DNA of 64,000 nucleotides from positions 1 through 64,000 of the forward strand of contig NZ_FNIX01000025.1 in assembly GCF_900104175.1 (NCBI RefSeq). Direction: 5' to 3'. Position 1 is the stretch's first letter, and every line of letters starts with the position of its first letter. The notes below the pieces were generated by a model, which searched no databases, was not told the DNA's origin, and saw nothing but the letters and a program-made list of their open reading frames with translations. The stretch comes from Lentzea jiangxiensis (lineage in GTDB: Bacteria > Actinomycetota > Actinomycetes > Mycobacteriales > Pseudonocardiaceae). The position numbers and the translations under genes were made by a program. Shown here piece after piece: positions 1 to 7,527 of this stretch.

Positions 1-251
1 CCCCCGCTCCATTTTGGGTCCAGCGCGTCGAACCCCCGCTCGTTGAACGCGTGGATCACATCACGCACATAGTCGGCGCTGACCTGCATCAACGACGTGA
101 TATCGCGGACGGTCTGCCCCTGGCTGGACATCAGTACCACGATCGCCCGACGTAACTTGACCGGGTTCTTCGCGGTCCGGCTGATCCGAGCCAGTTTCCG
201 GCCGTCTTCCATCGACAGCGGCCGGACGAACACTTCCGGACGACGAGCCAC
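1..251 (-). CDS. IS630 family transposase, N-terminal part (partial)
   Basis: DDE transposase of the IS630/Tc1-mariner superfamily; only the N-terminal DNA-binding region (about 83 residues) is inside the window. The translation has two helix-turn-helix-like stretches typical of the family (KLRRAIVVLMSSQGQTVRDI, then VSADYVRDVIHAFNERGF) and ends at the family motif ALDPKW. The DDE catalytic residues lie beyond the edge, so whether the gene is intact is unknown. The GTG start at 251 is chosen because GGGAGG lies 5 bases upstream (257-262). Confidence 0.75.
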   Translation of the reverse strand, partial: MARRPEVFVRPLSMEDGRKLARISRTAKNPVKLRRAIVVLMSSQGQTVRDITSLMQVSADYVRDVIHAFNERGFDALDPKWSG

Positions 252-338
252 AACCACCTCCCGCACTCGACATGCGGGACCAGCCTGCCGGTCAGCCCAG
301 AAGACCGATTACCGGGTCAACGTTCTGGGACGAGCCAC
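1..338 (-). mobile_element. IS630-type insertion sequence, one end (cut by window edge)
   Basis: The stretch holds the 5' part of an IS630-like transposase gene and its non-coding end. The outer end carries the sequence GTCCCAGAACGTTGACCC (minus strand, about 314-331) and is directly followed by the TA at 339-340. IS630/Tc1 elements insert at TA, so the junction is probably here; this is inferred, because the other end lies outside the window and no target duplication can be checked. The TA is part of the TAG stop codon of the neighbouring LuxR-type gene. Confidence 0.6.
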
Positions 339-898
339 TAGAGCAGGCCGGAGCGCAACGCCCACGCCACCGCGTGCACCCGGTTGCGCAGACCGAACCG
401 TTCCAGGAGCTGGTGCAGCGCGTACTTCACGGTCCGTTCCGAGCAGAACAGCCGTGCGGCGACTTCGGCGATCGTGGCGCCGTCGGCGAGCAGCCGCAGC
501 AGCTGCAGGTCGCGGTCGTTCAGCACCGGGGACCGCTCCTGCACGGCTTGGCCGCCGACGAGCAGCTTGACCAGGCGTTCGGCGTTGACGTCGGCGCGCC
601 GCAGGGGCACCGGCAGCCCGGCTTGAGCGGCGATGGACGGCGTGAGGTCGTGCACGCGTGCCGCGATCACCACGATCCGGGAGGAACCGCAGGCCCGCAG
701 CCGCGCGGCCTGCTGGGCGCACAGCTCGTTCACCAGGGCCAGCAGCACCTGCGCGGCGGAGCGGTCCTGGACCACCCGCACCCGCGGTGAGCTGTTCAGC
801 AGGTGCGTCACACCGGCCGCGCTGATCAGGTCTCGGGACTCCACCGCCACGCGCACCGGTTCGATCCCGGAGTCCGCGGTTGCCAGGGCACCACTCAT
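338..898 (-). CDS. LuxR-family transcriptional regulator with degenerate receiver-like domain
   Basis: A 186-residue DNA-binding regulator. Residues about 125-186 form a canonical LuxR/NarL helix-turn-helix (LNDRDLQLLRLLADGATIAE, then SERTVKYALHQLLERFGLRN). Residues about 15-115 align with a response-regulator receiver (VRVAVESRDLISAAGVTHLL), but the acidic pocket is replaced by ES and no phospho-acceptor Asp follows the third strand, so phosphorylation control is unlikely. The start overlaps the stop of the upstream MaoC gene (ATGA), so it is the last gene of the acyl-CoA operon and may regulate it. The stop codon abuts the IS630 end. Confidence 0.8.
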   Translation of the reverse strand: MSGALATADSGIEPVRVAVESRDLISAAGVTHLLNSSPRVRVVQDRSAAQVLLALVNELCAQQAARLRACGSSRIVVIAARVHDLTPSIAAQAGLPVPLRRADVNAERLVKLLVGGQAVQERSPVLNDRDLQLLRLLADGATIAEVAARLFCSERTVKYALHQLLERFGLRNRVHAVAWALRSGLL

Positions 899-1641
899 GG
901 CACGATCGTGCGAACCTCCGGGCTCCGCCCCGCTTCGGAAAACCGAACCGTTCCGATGAGGACCTGCTTCCCGTCGACGAGCGCGCGGAACTCGCCGGTG
1001 GGCCAGCGTTCGACCCGCAGCAGGTCGCCCGGCAGGACGGGGGCGGTGAAGCGGGCGTGCAGCTCGGTGAAGTCGAGGCCGCGCACGGTGATCCCGAGCG
1101 TGCAGAGGCCGTGCAGGATCGGCCCCGGGAACCCGGCGCGCCGGGCGAACTCCGGGTCGGTGTGCATCGGGTTCACGTCACCGGTCTCGCGGTACAGCAG
1201 CGCCTGGTTGCGGGCGGTCCGGAAGAAGCCGGCCTCCGGCGGTTCGCCGGGAACGGTGAACTCGCGGGTCTCGCCGCGTTCACCGCCGAAACCGCCCTCG
1301 CCCTTGACGAAGCACGACGACCGGGTCGTCGCGAACTCCGACTCCCACCTGCTGACGACCAGGGCGCCCGAGCCCTTGTCGTAGATGTTCTCGACCGTCT
1401 TGGTGACGGTCGAGGGGAGTTCCGGACGAAGCCTTCGGTGCAGCCACAGCGACTGCTCGGCGTGCAGGACCCGGGTCATGTCGGCGCCGGTCAGACCGAG
1501 GTGCGGGCCACCGTGCTGCAGCAGCGGGATGGCGAACGCGGGGGAGAAGCCGCCCACGGCCGCCGCGTACACCTCGGCGTCGCGGACCGACCAGGTGCGG
1601 ACCTGCCGGTCGACGACGCCGAGGATGCCGTGGTCGAGCAC
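895..1641 (-). CDS. MaoC-family (double hotdog) enoyl-CoA hydratase/dehydratase
   Basis: Predicted hydratase-2 type enzyme of 248 residues acting on acyl-CoA thioesters in the cytosol. The hydratase-2 signature is in the C-terminal half: RETGDVNPMHTDPEFARRAG followed by FPGPILHGLCTLGI (about residues 150-186). The N-terminal half is a second, degenerate hotdog. The GTG start lies 9 bases after the stop of the upstream acyl-CoA dehydrogenase, and the stop overlaps the LuxR regulator start. With two dehydrogenases in the same operon, it probably hydrates the 2-enoyl-CoA they make. Substrate length cannot be read from the sequence. Confidence 0.85.
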   Translation of the reverse strand: MLDHGILGVVDRQVRTWSVRDAEVYAAAVGGFSPAFAIPLLQHGGPHLGLTGADMTRVLHAEQSLWLHRRLRPELPSTVTKTVENIYDKGSGALVVSRWESEFATTRSSCFVKGEGGFGGERGETREFTVPGEPPEAGFFRTARNQALLYRETGDVNPMHTDPEFARRAGFPGPILHGLCTLGITVRGLDFTELHARFTAPVLPGDLLRVERWPTGEFRALVDGKQVLIGTVRFSEAGRSPEVRTIVP

Positions 1642-1650
1642 CAGCCCAAG

Positions 1651-2820
1651 CTAGCCGAGCGTGCCCCGCACGCTCGCGTGGCCCTTGAGCAGGTTGCGCG
1701 CGATGGTGCGGCGCTGGATCTCGTCGGTGCCCTCGTAGATGCGCAGCAGGCGCAGCTCGCGGTACCAGCGCTCGATCGGCAGCTCGCGGGTGTAGCCCAT
1801 GCCGCCGTGGATCTGCAGCACGCGGTCGACGATCTCGTTGGCCTTGATGCCGCCGTAGAGCTTGGCGATCGACTGCGCCTGCCGCGAGTCCCGCTTCTGG
1901 TCGACGAGCCACGCGGCGTGCAGCACGAGCCAGCGCAGCGCCTCGATCTCGACCGCGGAGTCCGCGATCATCCACTGGATGGCCTGGTACTCGGCGATGG
2001 GCTTGCCGAACGTGACGCGGTTGCGGGCCTGTTCGACCGCCATCTCGACGAGCCGCTCGACGCTGCCGAGCGCGCGGGCGGGCAGCAGGTAGCGGCCCTG
2101 GCCGATCCACTGCATCGCCAGGTGGAAGCCCTTGCCCTCCTCGCCGAGGATGTTCTCGTGCGGCACGCGGACGTTGTCGAACACGAGCGCCGCCGGACCC
2201 CACTGGCCCATGGTCGGGATCGGTTCGGACTTCCAGCCCATGTCGCGGTCGACGAGGAAGCACGTGACGCCGCCGTCGGCGCCCTTCTCCTTGTCCGTCA
2301 CGGCGAACACCATCACGAAGTCGGCCTCGTTGCCCTGCGTGATGAACGTCTTCTCGCCGTTGATCACCCACTCGTCGCCGTCCCGGACGGCGGACGTGCG
2401 GATGGCCTTCGCGTCACTGCCGGCGCCCGGCTCGGTGATCGCGAAGCACGAGACGCGTTCGCCGGAGATCGTCGGCAGCAGGTAGCGCTGCTTCTGCTCC
2501 TCGTTGCCGTGGAACAGGATGTTGTCCGCGTAGCCGCCGAAGCGGAACGGTACGAAGCTGCGGCCCAGCTCCGCCTCGATGAGCGCGGTCATCATCGCGC
2601 CGAGGCCCATGCCGCCGTACTCCTGCGGCGTCAGCACGCCGAAGAACCCGGCCTGCTTGGCCTTGTCCTGCAACGCCTTCAGCTCGTCCCGGCCGAGACC
2701 CGGCTGGCCCGCGCGCTCGCGGCGCAGCACCTCGGGCTCGAGCGGGACGATCTCCTTGCGCACGAAGGTCCGCACCCAGTCGCGGATCTCCTTCTGCTCT
2801 TCGTCGAGCGTGAAGTCCAT
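1651..2820 (-). CDS. acyl-CoA dehydrogenase
   Basis: FAD-dependent acyl-CoA dehydrogenase (389 residues) for the alpha,beta-desaturation step of beta-oxidation. Family motifs are present: CFAITEPGAGSD (FAD/substrate region, about residue 130), GEKTFITQGNEAD, QIHGGMGYTRELPIERWYR, and the catalytic-base motif YEGTDEIQ with Glu near residue 363. It lies 10 bases after the next dehydrogenase gene (ends 2831), in one operon with MaoC and LuxR genes. The middle segment resembles the FadE-type enzymes of catabolic clusters; substrate is unknown. Confidence 0.92.
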   Translation of the reverse strand: MDFTLDEEQKEIRDWVRTFVRKEIVPLEPEVLRRERAGQPGLGRDELKALQDKAKQAGFFGVLTPQEYGGMGLGAMMTALIEAELGRSFVPFRFGGYADNILFHGNEEQKQRYLLPTISGERVSCFAITEPGAGSDAKAIRTSAVRDGDEWVINGEKTFITQGNEADFVMVFAVTDKEKGADGGVTCFLVDRDMGWKSEPIPTMGQWGPAALVFDNVRVPHENILGEEGKGFHLAMQWIGQGRYLLPARALGSVERLVEMAVEQARNRVTFGKPIAEYQAIQWMIADSAVEIEALRWLVLHAAWLVDQKRDSRQAQSIAKLYGGIKANEIVDRVLQIHGGMGYTRELPIERWYRELRLLRIYEGTDEIQRRTIARNLLKGHASVRGTLG

Positions 2821-2830
2821 TGCTTTCCTT

Positions 2831-3976
2831 TCAGACGAACGCGTTCACGCCCGTGAGCGCGCGGCCGATGAGCAGTTTCTGGATCTGGCTGGTGCCCTCG
2901 TAGAGGGTGGTGACGCGGGCGTCCCGGAGGTACTTGCCCACCGGGTACTCGTCGATGTAGCCGTAGCCGCCGAAGACCTGGATGGCGTTGTTGGCGACCT
3001 TCACCGCGGCCTCGCTGGCGAACAGCTTGGCCATGGACGCCTCGGTGCTCATCGGCAGTCCCCGGTCCGCGAGGTCCGCGACGCGCCAGGTCAGCAGCCT
3101 CGCGGCGTCGGTCTCCACGGCCATGTCGGCGAGGAGCTCCTGCACGAGCTGGAAACCCGCGATGGGCTTGCCGAACTGCTCGCGTTCCCCGGCGTAACGG
3201 AGCGCGGCTTCCAGCGCACCCCTGGCGGCGCCGACGCAGCCCGCCGCGACGGACATCCGGCCCTTGTCCAGGGCGCCCATCGCGAGCTTGAAGCCCTCGG
3301 CGCTGAGCAGGGCGTCGTCGGGCACCTCGACGTCGTCGAGGGTGATCTCGGCGGTGGCCTGGCCGCGCATGCCGAGCTTGCCCTTGATCTCGGTGGCGTG
3401 GAAACCCTCGGAACCAGTGGGGACGAGGAACGCGGAGATGCCCTTCGGGCCTGGTCCGCCGGTCCTCGCGAACACGAGTGCGACGTCCGCCCACGTGCCG
3501 TTGGTGATGAAGACCTTGCGGCCGGTGATGCGGTAGCCGTCGCCGGTCTTCGCGGCCTTGGTGACGAGGCTGCCCGCGTCGCTGCCGGTGCCGGGTTCGG
3601 TGAGCGCGAAGCACCCGACCTGCGAGCCCGACGTGAGGCCCGGCAGCCAGCGCTGCTTCTGCTCCTCGGTGCCGTGCCGCGCGATCGACTTCGCGACCAG
3701 CCCGAGCGAGACGGAGATGATCCCCCTGACCGCCGAGTCGCCGCGCGCCACCTCCTCGAGCACGAGGCAGTAGGCGAGGTTGTCGCCGCCGGACCCGCCG
3801 TAGCGCTCGTCGACGCCGAGCCCGAGGAACCCGACCTCGCCCAGCGCCGGCACGAGGTCCCTGTCGATGGCCTCCTCGCGATCCCACCGCGTGGCGTGGG
3901 GGACGATGCGGTCGTCGGTGAACCGCCGGGCCAGCTCCCTGAGCTGCCGGTGTTCGTCCGAAAGCGTTAGATCCAC
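2831..3976 (-). CDS. acyl-CoA dehydrogenase
   Basis: Second FAD-dependent acyl-CoA dehydrogenase of the operon (381 residues, first gene). It shows CFALTEPGTGSDAG, GRKVFITNGTWADVALVFA, QVFGGYGYIDEYPVGKYLRD and the catalytic motif YEGTSQIQ with Glu near residue 360, like short/medium-chain enzymes. The start is GTG at 3976, with GGGAGGG immediately upstream. The divergent tetR gene begins 41 bases away and a 21-base palindrome lies between them, so the operon is probably repressed by that regulator. Confidence 0.92.
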   Translation of the reverse strand: MDLTLSDEHRQLRELARRFTDDRIVPHATRWDREEAIDRDLVPALGEVGFLGLGVDERYGGSGGDNLAYCLVLEEVARGDSAVRGIISVSLGLVAKSIARHGTEEQKQRWLPGLTSGSQVGCFALTEPGTGSDAGSLVTKAAKTGDGYRITGRKVFITNGTWADVALVFARTGGPGPKGISAFLVPTGSEGFHATEIKGKLGMRGQATAEITLDDVEVPDDALLSAEGFKLAMGALDKGRMSVAAGCVGAARGALEAALRYAGEREQFGKPIAGFQLVQELLADMAVETDAARLLTWRVADLADRGLPMSTEASMAKLFASEAAVKVANNAIQVFGGYGYIDEYPVGKYLRDARVTTLYEGTSQIQKLLIGRALTGVNAFV

Positions 3977-3989
3977 AGGCCCTCCCGAC

Positions 3990-4010
3990 TAACCGAACAG
4001 TGTTAGGTTA
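3990..4010. promoter_or_regulatory. Palindromic operator between acyl-CoA operon and tetR
   Basis: The sequence TAACCGAAC-AGT-GTTAGGTTA is a 9-3-9 inverted repeat with one mismatch per arm. It lies in the 40-base divergent space, 7 bases before the tetR start codon and just upstream of the Shine-Dalgarno of the dehydrogenase gene. Length, symmetry and position fit a TetR-family dimer site; the assignment to the adjacent regulator is inferred. Confidence 0.6.
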
Positions 4011-4016
4011 ACTCAC

Positions 4017-4616
4017 ATGCCCCGGCCGAGCACCCCTCTGCTGAGTCCCGACCGCATCAGGTCGGTGGCCCTGGCCATCATCGACCGCGACGGCCTCGAC
4101 GGCCTGTCCATGCGCAAGCTCGCCGCCGAGCTCGGCGTGCAGGCCGCGTCGCTCTACGGGCACGTCCGCACCAAGGACCAGCTGCTCAACGACGTCGCGT
4201 CCAGCATCCTGTCCGCGGTCGACGTCACGGGCTTCACCGACGGCTGGCGAGAAGGCCTGACCAGGTGCGCGCGCTCGTACCGCGCGGCACTCTCGTCGCA
4301 CCCGAACATCGTCCCGTTCCTCGCCTACGGCCCGGCGGGCCGCGCCGAGTCGCTGCAGCGCCTCGACCTCCTGCACGGCGCGCTGGTCGACGCGGGCTGG
4401 TCGCGCCGCGAGGCCACGATGATCGCCGCGGGCCTGATGTACATCGTGTTCGGCTCGGCGCTGAGCTCGTTCTCGAGCGGTTTCTCCGCCGACCCCGCCG
4501 ACTACCCGGACCGCTACCCGCACCTCGACCGCGCCCACCTGCTCCCCGGCGTCGCCCGCGAGCTCGACCGCGACAGCTTCGAACTGGCGCTCGCGGCGTT
4601 CGTGCGCGGCCTCTAG
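4017..4616 (+). CDS. TetR/AcrR-family transcriptional regulator
   Basis: A 199-residue one-component repressor. Residues about 8-60 form the TetR helix-turn-helix (AIIDRDGLDGLSMRKLAAEL, then QAASLYGHVRTKDQLLNDVA). The C-terminal ligand domain contains AGLMYIVFGSALSSFSSGF, as in the TetR_C subgroup of small-molecule sensors. It is divergent from the acyl-CoA dehydrogenase operon with an operator-like palindrome in the gap, so it likely represses both units and responds to an acyl-CoA or related ligand. With only 7 bases between operator and ATG the transcript may be leaderless. Confidence 0.88.
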   Translation: MPRPSTPLLSPDRIRSVALAIIDRDGLDGLSMRKLAAELGVQAASLYGHVRTKDQLLNDVASSILSAVDVTGFTDGWREGLTRCARSYRAALSSHPNIVPFLAYGPAGRAESLQRLDLLHGALVDAGWSRREATMIAAGLMYIVFGSALSSFSSGFSADPADYPDRYPHLDRAHLLPGVARELDRDSFELALAAFVRGL

Positions 4617-4625
4617 TGTTCCCCC

Positions 4626-5633
4626 GTGGCTGCCAAGTCGAAGGCGATCGAGCTCGAAGTCGGTGACCAGCTCGTGCGGGTGTCCAACCCGGACAAGCCG
4701 TACTTCCCCGCGCGCGGCATCACCAAGGGGCAGGTGGTCGAGTACTACCGCACCGTCGCCCCGGTCCTGCTGTCCGTGCTGCGCGACCGCCCGGTCGTCC
4801 TGAAGCGCTACGTCGACGGCGTCGAGGGCGAGGCGTTCTACCAGAAGCGCGTGCCCAAGGGCGCGCCCGAGTACGTCGAGACCGTGCAGGTCCGCTTCCC
4901 CTCCGGCCGCCCCGCCGACGAGATCTGCCCGACCTCCGAGGCGGTGGTCGTCTGGGCCGCGAACCTCGGCACGTTCGACTTCCACCCGTGGCCCGTGCGC
5001 CGGCCGGACGTCGACCACCCCGACGAACTGCGCATCGACCTCGACCCGCAACCGGGCACCGGCTTCTCCGACGCCGCCCGCGTGGCCGAGGTGCTGCGCG
5101 AGGTCCTGGCCGACGCGGGCCTCACCGGCTACCCGAAGACCTCCGGCGGCCGCGGCGTCCACGTGGCCGTGCGCATCCGCCCCGACTGGGACTTCGTCGA
5201 CGTGCGCCACGCCGTCATCGCCCTGGCCCGCGAGGTGGAGAAGCGGGCCCCGTCCCTCGCGACCTCGGCGTGGTGGAAGGAGGAACGCGGCTCGCGGGTC
5301 TTCATCGACTTCAACCAGGCCGCGCGCGACCGCACCATCGCCTCGGCCTGGTCGGTGCGCGGAACCGCCCGCGCCACCGTCTCGACGCCGGTCACGTGGG
5401 ACGAGCTGTCCACTGTGGACCCAGACGACTTCGACGTGCTGACGGTGCCGAAGTACCTGGAGGAGCGCGGGGATCCGCACGCCGCGCTGGATTCCGAGGC
5501 GTTCGGGATCGAGACCCTGCTGGAGTGGTACGCGGCGGATCCGCGCGGGGAGATGCCGTACCCGCCGGACTACCCGAAGATGCCGGGGGAGCCCATGCGG
5601 GTGCAGCCTTCTCGCGCCCGCAAGCAGGAGTGA
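4626..5633 (+). CDS. LigD-like polymerase/primase domain protein (non-homologous end joining)
   Basis: Stand-alone polymerase domain (335 residues) of the archaeo-eukaryotic primase superfamily, as in bacterial LigD, which fills and extends DNA or RNA at double-strand breaks. Visible motifs: metal-binding ELRIDLDPQPGTGF with two Asp near residues 138-140, KTSGGRGVHVAV (about 174), and RVFIDFNQAARDRTIASAW with the third Asp. Ligase and phosphoesterase domains of full-length LigD are absent; a separate ATP-dependent ligase lies at 10112-11197 and no ku gene is in the window. The GTG start is 9 bases after the tetR stop. Confidence 0.9.
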   Translation: MAAKSKAIELEVGDQLVRVSNPDKPYFPARGITKGQVVEYYRTVAPVLLSVLRDRPVVLKRYVDGVEGEAFYQKRVPKGAPEYVETVQVRFPSGRPADEICPTSEAVVVWAANLGTFDFHPWPVRRPDVDHPDELRIDLDPQPGTGFSDAARVAEVLREVLADAGLTGYPKTSGGRGVHVAVRIRPDWDFVDVRHAVIALAREVEKRAPSLATSAWWKEERGSRVFIDFNQAARDRTIASAWSVRGTARATVSTPVTWDELSTVDPDDFDVLTVPKYLEERGDPHAALDSEAFGIETLLEWYAADPRGEMPYPPDYPKMPGEPMRVQPSRARKQE

Positions 5634-5750
5634 CCTCGCACGCGGCGGTGGTCGGGCAGGACCGAGGCGTGGAACCTCCCGTTCGCGACGCCGAGTCGTT
5701 GCGCGACCGCCTCGGCCTGCGCGGTGACGTGGTGCGGTTCGCCGGGGGTG

Positions 5751-6211
5751 ATGGGGGCGTTGCGCGGCAAGCTGCCCGTGCCGACGCCGCGGCTGCACGG
5801 CAGGGAACCCGATGTGCCGGACGTGGAGGTCGCCGCGCAGGTCGGTGAGGTGTTGCGGGTGCTGCACGGCGTCGAGCCACCCGGAGTGCTCGGGCCCGCG
5901 GACTGGGCGGCGTTCGTGGGGCAGCGGCGGGCTGTTTGCGTTGAGCGGCAACGCAAGCGCGGGCTGTTCGATTTCGAACCGGCGATGCGCGGGGCGTTCG
6001 AGTACGAGTTCGCGAGCGTCGGCTTTTCGTGACGAAAGGCGATCGCCGGTGCCGGCAGGCGCTGGTGGAGGCGTACGGGCGGGTGCCTGACGCTCGGCGT
6101 GTGATGGCTTACGCGCTGTTGCACGTGTACTCGAACATGCCGTGGTACATGCGTGAGATGCCTGCCGGTGAAACGTTCGACGACCTCGCCGTGCGGTGGT
6201 TCGGGGCGTGA
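5751..6211 (+). pseudogene. Aminoglycoside phosphotransferase (APH)-like kinase, decayed remnant
   Basis: Fragments of an actinomycete APH-fold phosphotransferase occur in order but in two frames. Frame 3 encodes LRGKLPVPTPRL, then VLRVLHGVEPPGVLGPADWA and FDFEPAMRGAFEYEFASVG; the reading frame closes at 6032. After loss of one base near 6022-6023 the C-terminus continues in frame 2 from 6029: VTKGDRRCRQALVEAYGR and ALLHVYSNMPWYMREM to WFGA at 6211. The segments between these blocks, including the catalytic HGD region, are missing and the N-terminus is not recognisable. Multiple deletions plus a frameshift mean it is not functional. Confidence 0.7.
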
Positions 6212-6290
6212 GTGGACCAACTGGCCGCATCGGGACCGGATCCAAGTCGCGACCTCGTAGACTGGACGAAACGCGCGAGAGGAGGTCGCC

Positions 6291-6509
6291 GTGTCACAGC
6301 CCTATGTCGTCCGGTACGTCGGCGGTCCTCTCGACGGCCGGGTGGACTCGCTGCCGTCCACGCCGGATGCCCCGAAGCAGACGGTGACGTACGTGCACCT
6401 GCACGGCGGGCCCAAGATCGTGCACGTGTACGAGCTGTCGTACACCGTCGAGTACGGGTGCGAATACCGGCTTCGCGTTGTCGAGACCGAAGAGGCCGAA
6501 GAGGCCTGA
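6291..6509 (+). CDS. Small conserved-looking protein, function unknown
   Basis: A 72-residue acidic protein with the N-terminal motif VVRYVGGPLDGR, seen in many small actinobacterial and phage proteins of unknown role. The start is GTG at 6291, with a strong GAGAGGAGG ribosome binding site 6-7 bases upstream. No signal peptide or membrane segment is visible, and it ends in an acidic EETEEAEEA-like tail. It probably has its own promoter after the pseudogene remnant. No function can be assigned. Confidence 0.65.
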   Translation: MSQPYVVRYVGGPLDGRVDSLPSTPDAPKQTVTYVHLHGGPKIVHVYELSYTVEYGCEYRLRVVETEEAEEA

Positions 6510-6559
6510 GCGCGCTCTCGCGCCGCTTGATGATCTTGCCGGCGACCCGGTGCCCGGAA

Positions 6560-6582
6560 ATGTCAGGGGTGTAGGGCATGCT
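6560..6582 (+). promoter_or_regulatory. Possible PafBC/RecA-NDp type DNA-damage promoter
   Basis: ATGTCAGGG is followed after exactly 8 bases by CATGCT, ending 36 bases before the ATG of the next gene. Known actinobacterial RecA-independent damage promoters have TTGTCAGTG-N8-TANNNT; this site matches the -26 element at 7 of 9 positions and the -10 element at the A and the final T. The match is suggestive only. Confidence 0.3.
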
Positions 6583-6618
6583 GGGGCACAGGTGTTCGAA
6601 CGGTGGGGAGGCAGCGCG

Positions 6619-7308
6619 ATGGCGAAGAAGAGCGGGCTGTCGGCGGAGGACGTCGACAGCCTGCGCTCGCAGTTGAACGACGGCACTCAGCCGATGGTGT
6701 GGTTCACAGCGGCCGCCGTGGGCATGGAGGCGGGCAGGTCGGCGAAGCTGCTCGCGTTCACCGAGCCCCAGGAGGGCGACTTCATCCAGGTCCGGCCGAC
6801 GGGGTCGAAGGACGAGATGTCGTTCTCCCCGGCCGAGTTGACGCTGGAGAAGCCCCCGCCGCGCAAGAAGCCGGCCACCCCGCCTCCTGCGCCCCCGGAG
6901 CCGCCGCGCGAGACTGAGATCATCCACCCCTACGTCCCGGAGGCGCCGGTGAAGACTGAGGCCCCCAAGCCGAAACCCGCTCCCGCGCCGGTCGAGGCGG
7001 CGGCGCCGAAGCCCGCCGCGCGCAAGGCGTCCGCCAAGGGCTCCACGCCCGAGGTCACCGTGACACTGGTGACGACGGGTGAGGGCGAGTGGACCGTCGA
7101 GGTGCTGCAGGGCAGCCGCAGGGCGGTCCGCCCGACCCCGGTGCCCCCGGCCGCCGTGGCGCAGGCCGCGAAGCTGCTCACGCCCGAGGTGGCCGAGATC
7201 GTCGAGGGCGTCCTGAACGCGGCGCGTGCCCAGCAGCTGGCCCGCGTGGAGCAGTTGCGCGCCGAGTTGGAGGCCGCCCAGAAGGCCCTGGACGATCTGG
7301 GCGCGTAG
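6619..7308 (+). CDS. Protein of unknown function, Pro/Ala-rich linker with C-terminal coiled coil (paralog of 54846-55310)
   Basis: A 229-residue protein in three parts. Residues 1-80 are a compact N-terminal domain (KKSGLSAEDVDSLRSQLNDG, then QPMVWFTAAAVG and DEMSFSPAELTLEK). Residues about 80-145 are a Pro/Ala/Lys-rich, probably disordered linker. Residues about 145-229 contain a beta-rich stretch with GEGEWTVEVLQG and a helical coiled coil ending ELEAAQKALDDLGA. The C-terminal part is clearly paralogous to the minus-strand gene at 54846-55310. From memory it may belong to the DUF6319 group, but I cannot confirm this. The ATG at 6619 has GGGGAGG upstream; in-frame starts further upstream lack this. 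Confidence 0.8.
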   Translation: MAKKSGLSAEDVDSLRSQLNDGTQPMVWFTAAAVGMEAGRSAKLLAFTEPQEGDFIQVRPTGSKDEMSFSPAELTLEKPPPRKKPATPPPAPPEPPRETEIIHPYVPEAPVKTEAPKPKPAPAPVEAAAPKPAARKASAKGSTPEVTVTLVTTGEGEWTVEVLQGSRRAVRPTPVPPAAVAQAAKLLTPEVAEIVEGVLNAARAQQLARVEQLRAELEAAQKALDDLGA

Positions 7309-7446
7309 CGGCATCACTCGCTGCGACGCCCCGGTGGTTGTCCGCACGCGTTCGGGTGAGAGGGGTTCCCAGGGCCGGTACCGGAGCGGACCGTGGTGAG
7401 CGCGGATGTCCCGCGCAGGTCCGGCTTGGAGGACGGGGAGGCCCTG

Positions 7447-7512
7447 ATGGGTACGTGTGGGTGCTGTTCCGGGTGCACGGGGCCCGGCTGCGGCTGCTGT
7501 TCGAGCTGCTGA
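7447..7512 (+). CDS. Very short cysteine-rich peptide (21 residues, 8 Cys)
   Basis: ATG at 7447 follows an excellent ribosome site, GGGGAGG at 7435-7441 with 5-base spacing. The peptide has Cys at positions 4, 6, 7, 10, 15, 17, 18 and 21. They form two copies of a CxCCSxC heptad (CGCCSGC and CGCCSSC) joined by TGPG; the rest is Gly, Ser, Thr and Pro. This pattern suggests metal or thiol chemistry, or a cysteine-rich leader peptide, but no function is known. A strong stem-loop starts 16 bases after the stop. Caution: GCTGCT-rich DNA can give Cys codons by chance, and another frame has higher GC3. Confidence 0.45.
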   Translation: MGTCGCCSGCTGPGCGCCSSC

Positions 7513-7527
7513 CACAGGATTCGGGCG

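Noticed and set aside
880-2856. 658-codon plus-strand open frame across MaoC and acyl-CoA dehydrogenase genes
   Set aside because: Antisense shadow of well supported minus-strand genes with typical low-complexity AVLD-rich composition.
5570-6220. Minus-strand ORF across the phosphotransferase remnant
   Set aside because: The plus strand shows recognisable kinase blocks in order; the minus reading has no family features.
4008-6245. Long minus-strand open frame of 745 codons opposite tetR and the polymerase gene
   Set aside because: It is antisense to two clear genes, Arg/Ala/Gly/His-rich in composition, and matches no family; high GC makes such open frames common.
6590-6600. GTTCGAAC near the 6619 gene as a second SOS box
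   Set aside because: Half-sites lack the 4-base spacer of the LexA consensus, so only the PafBC-like sequence is listed.
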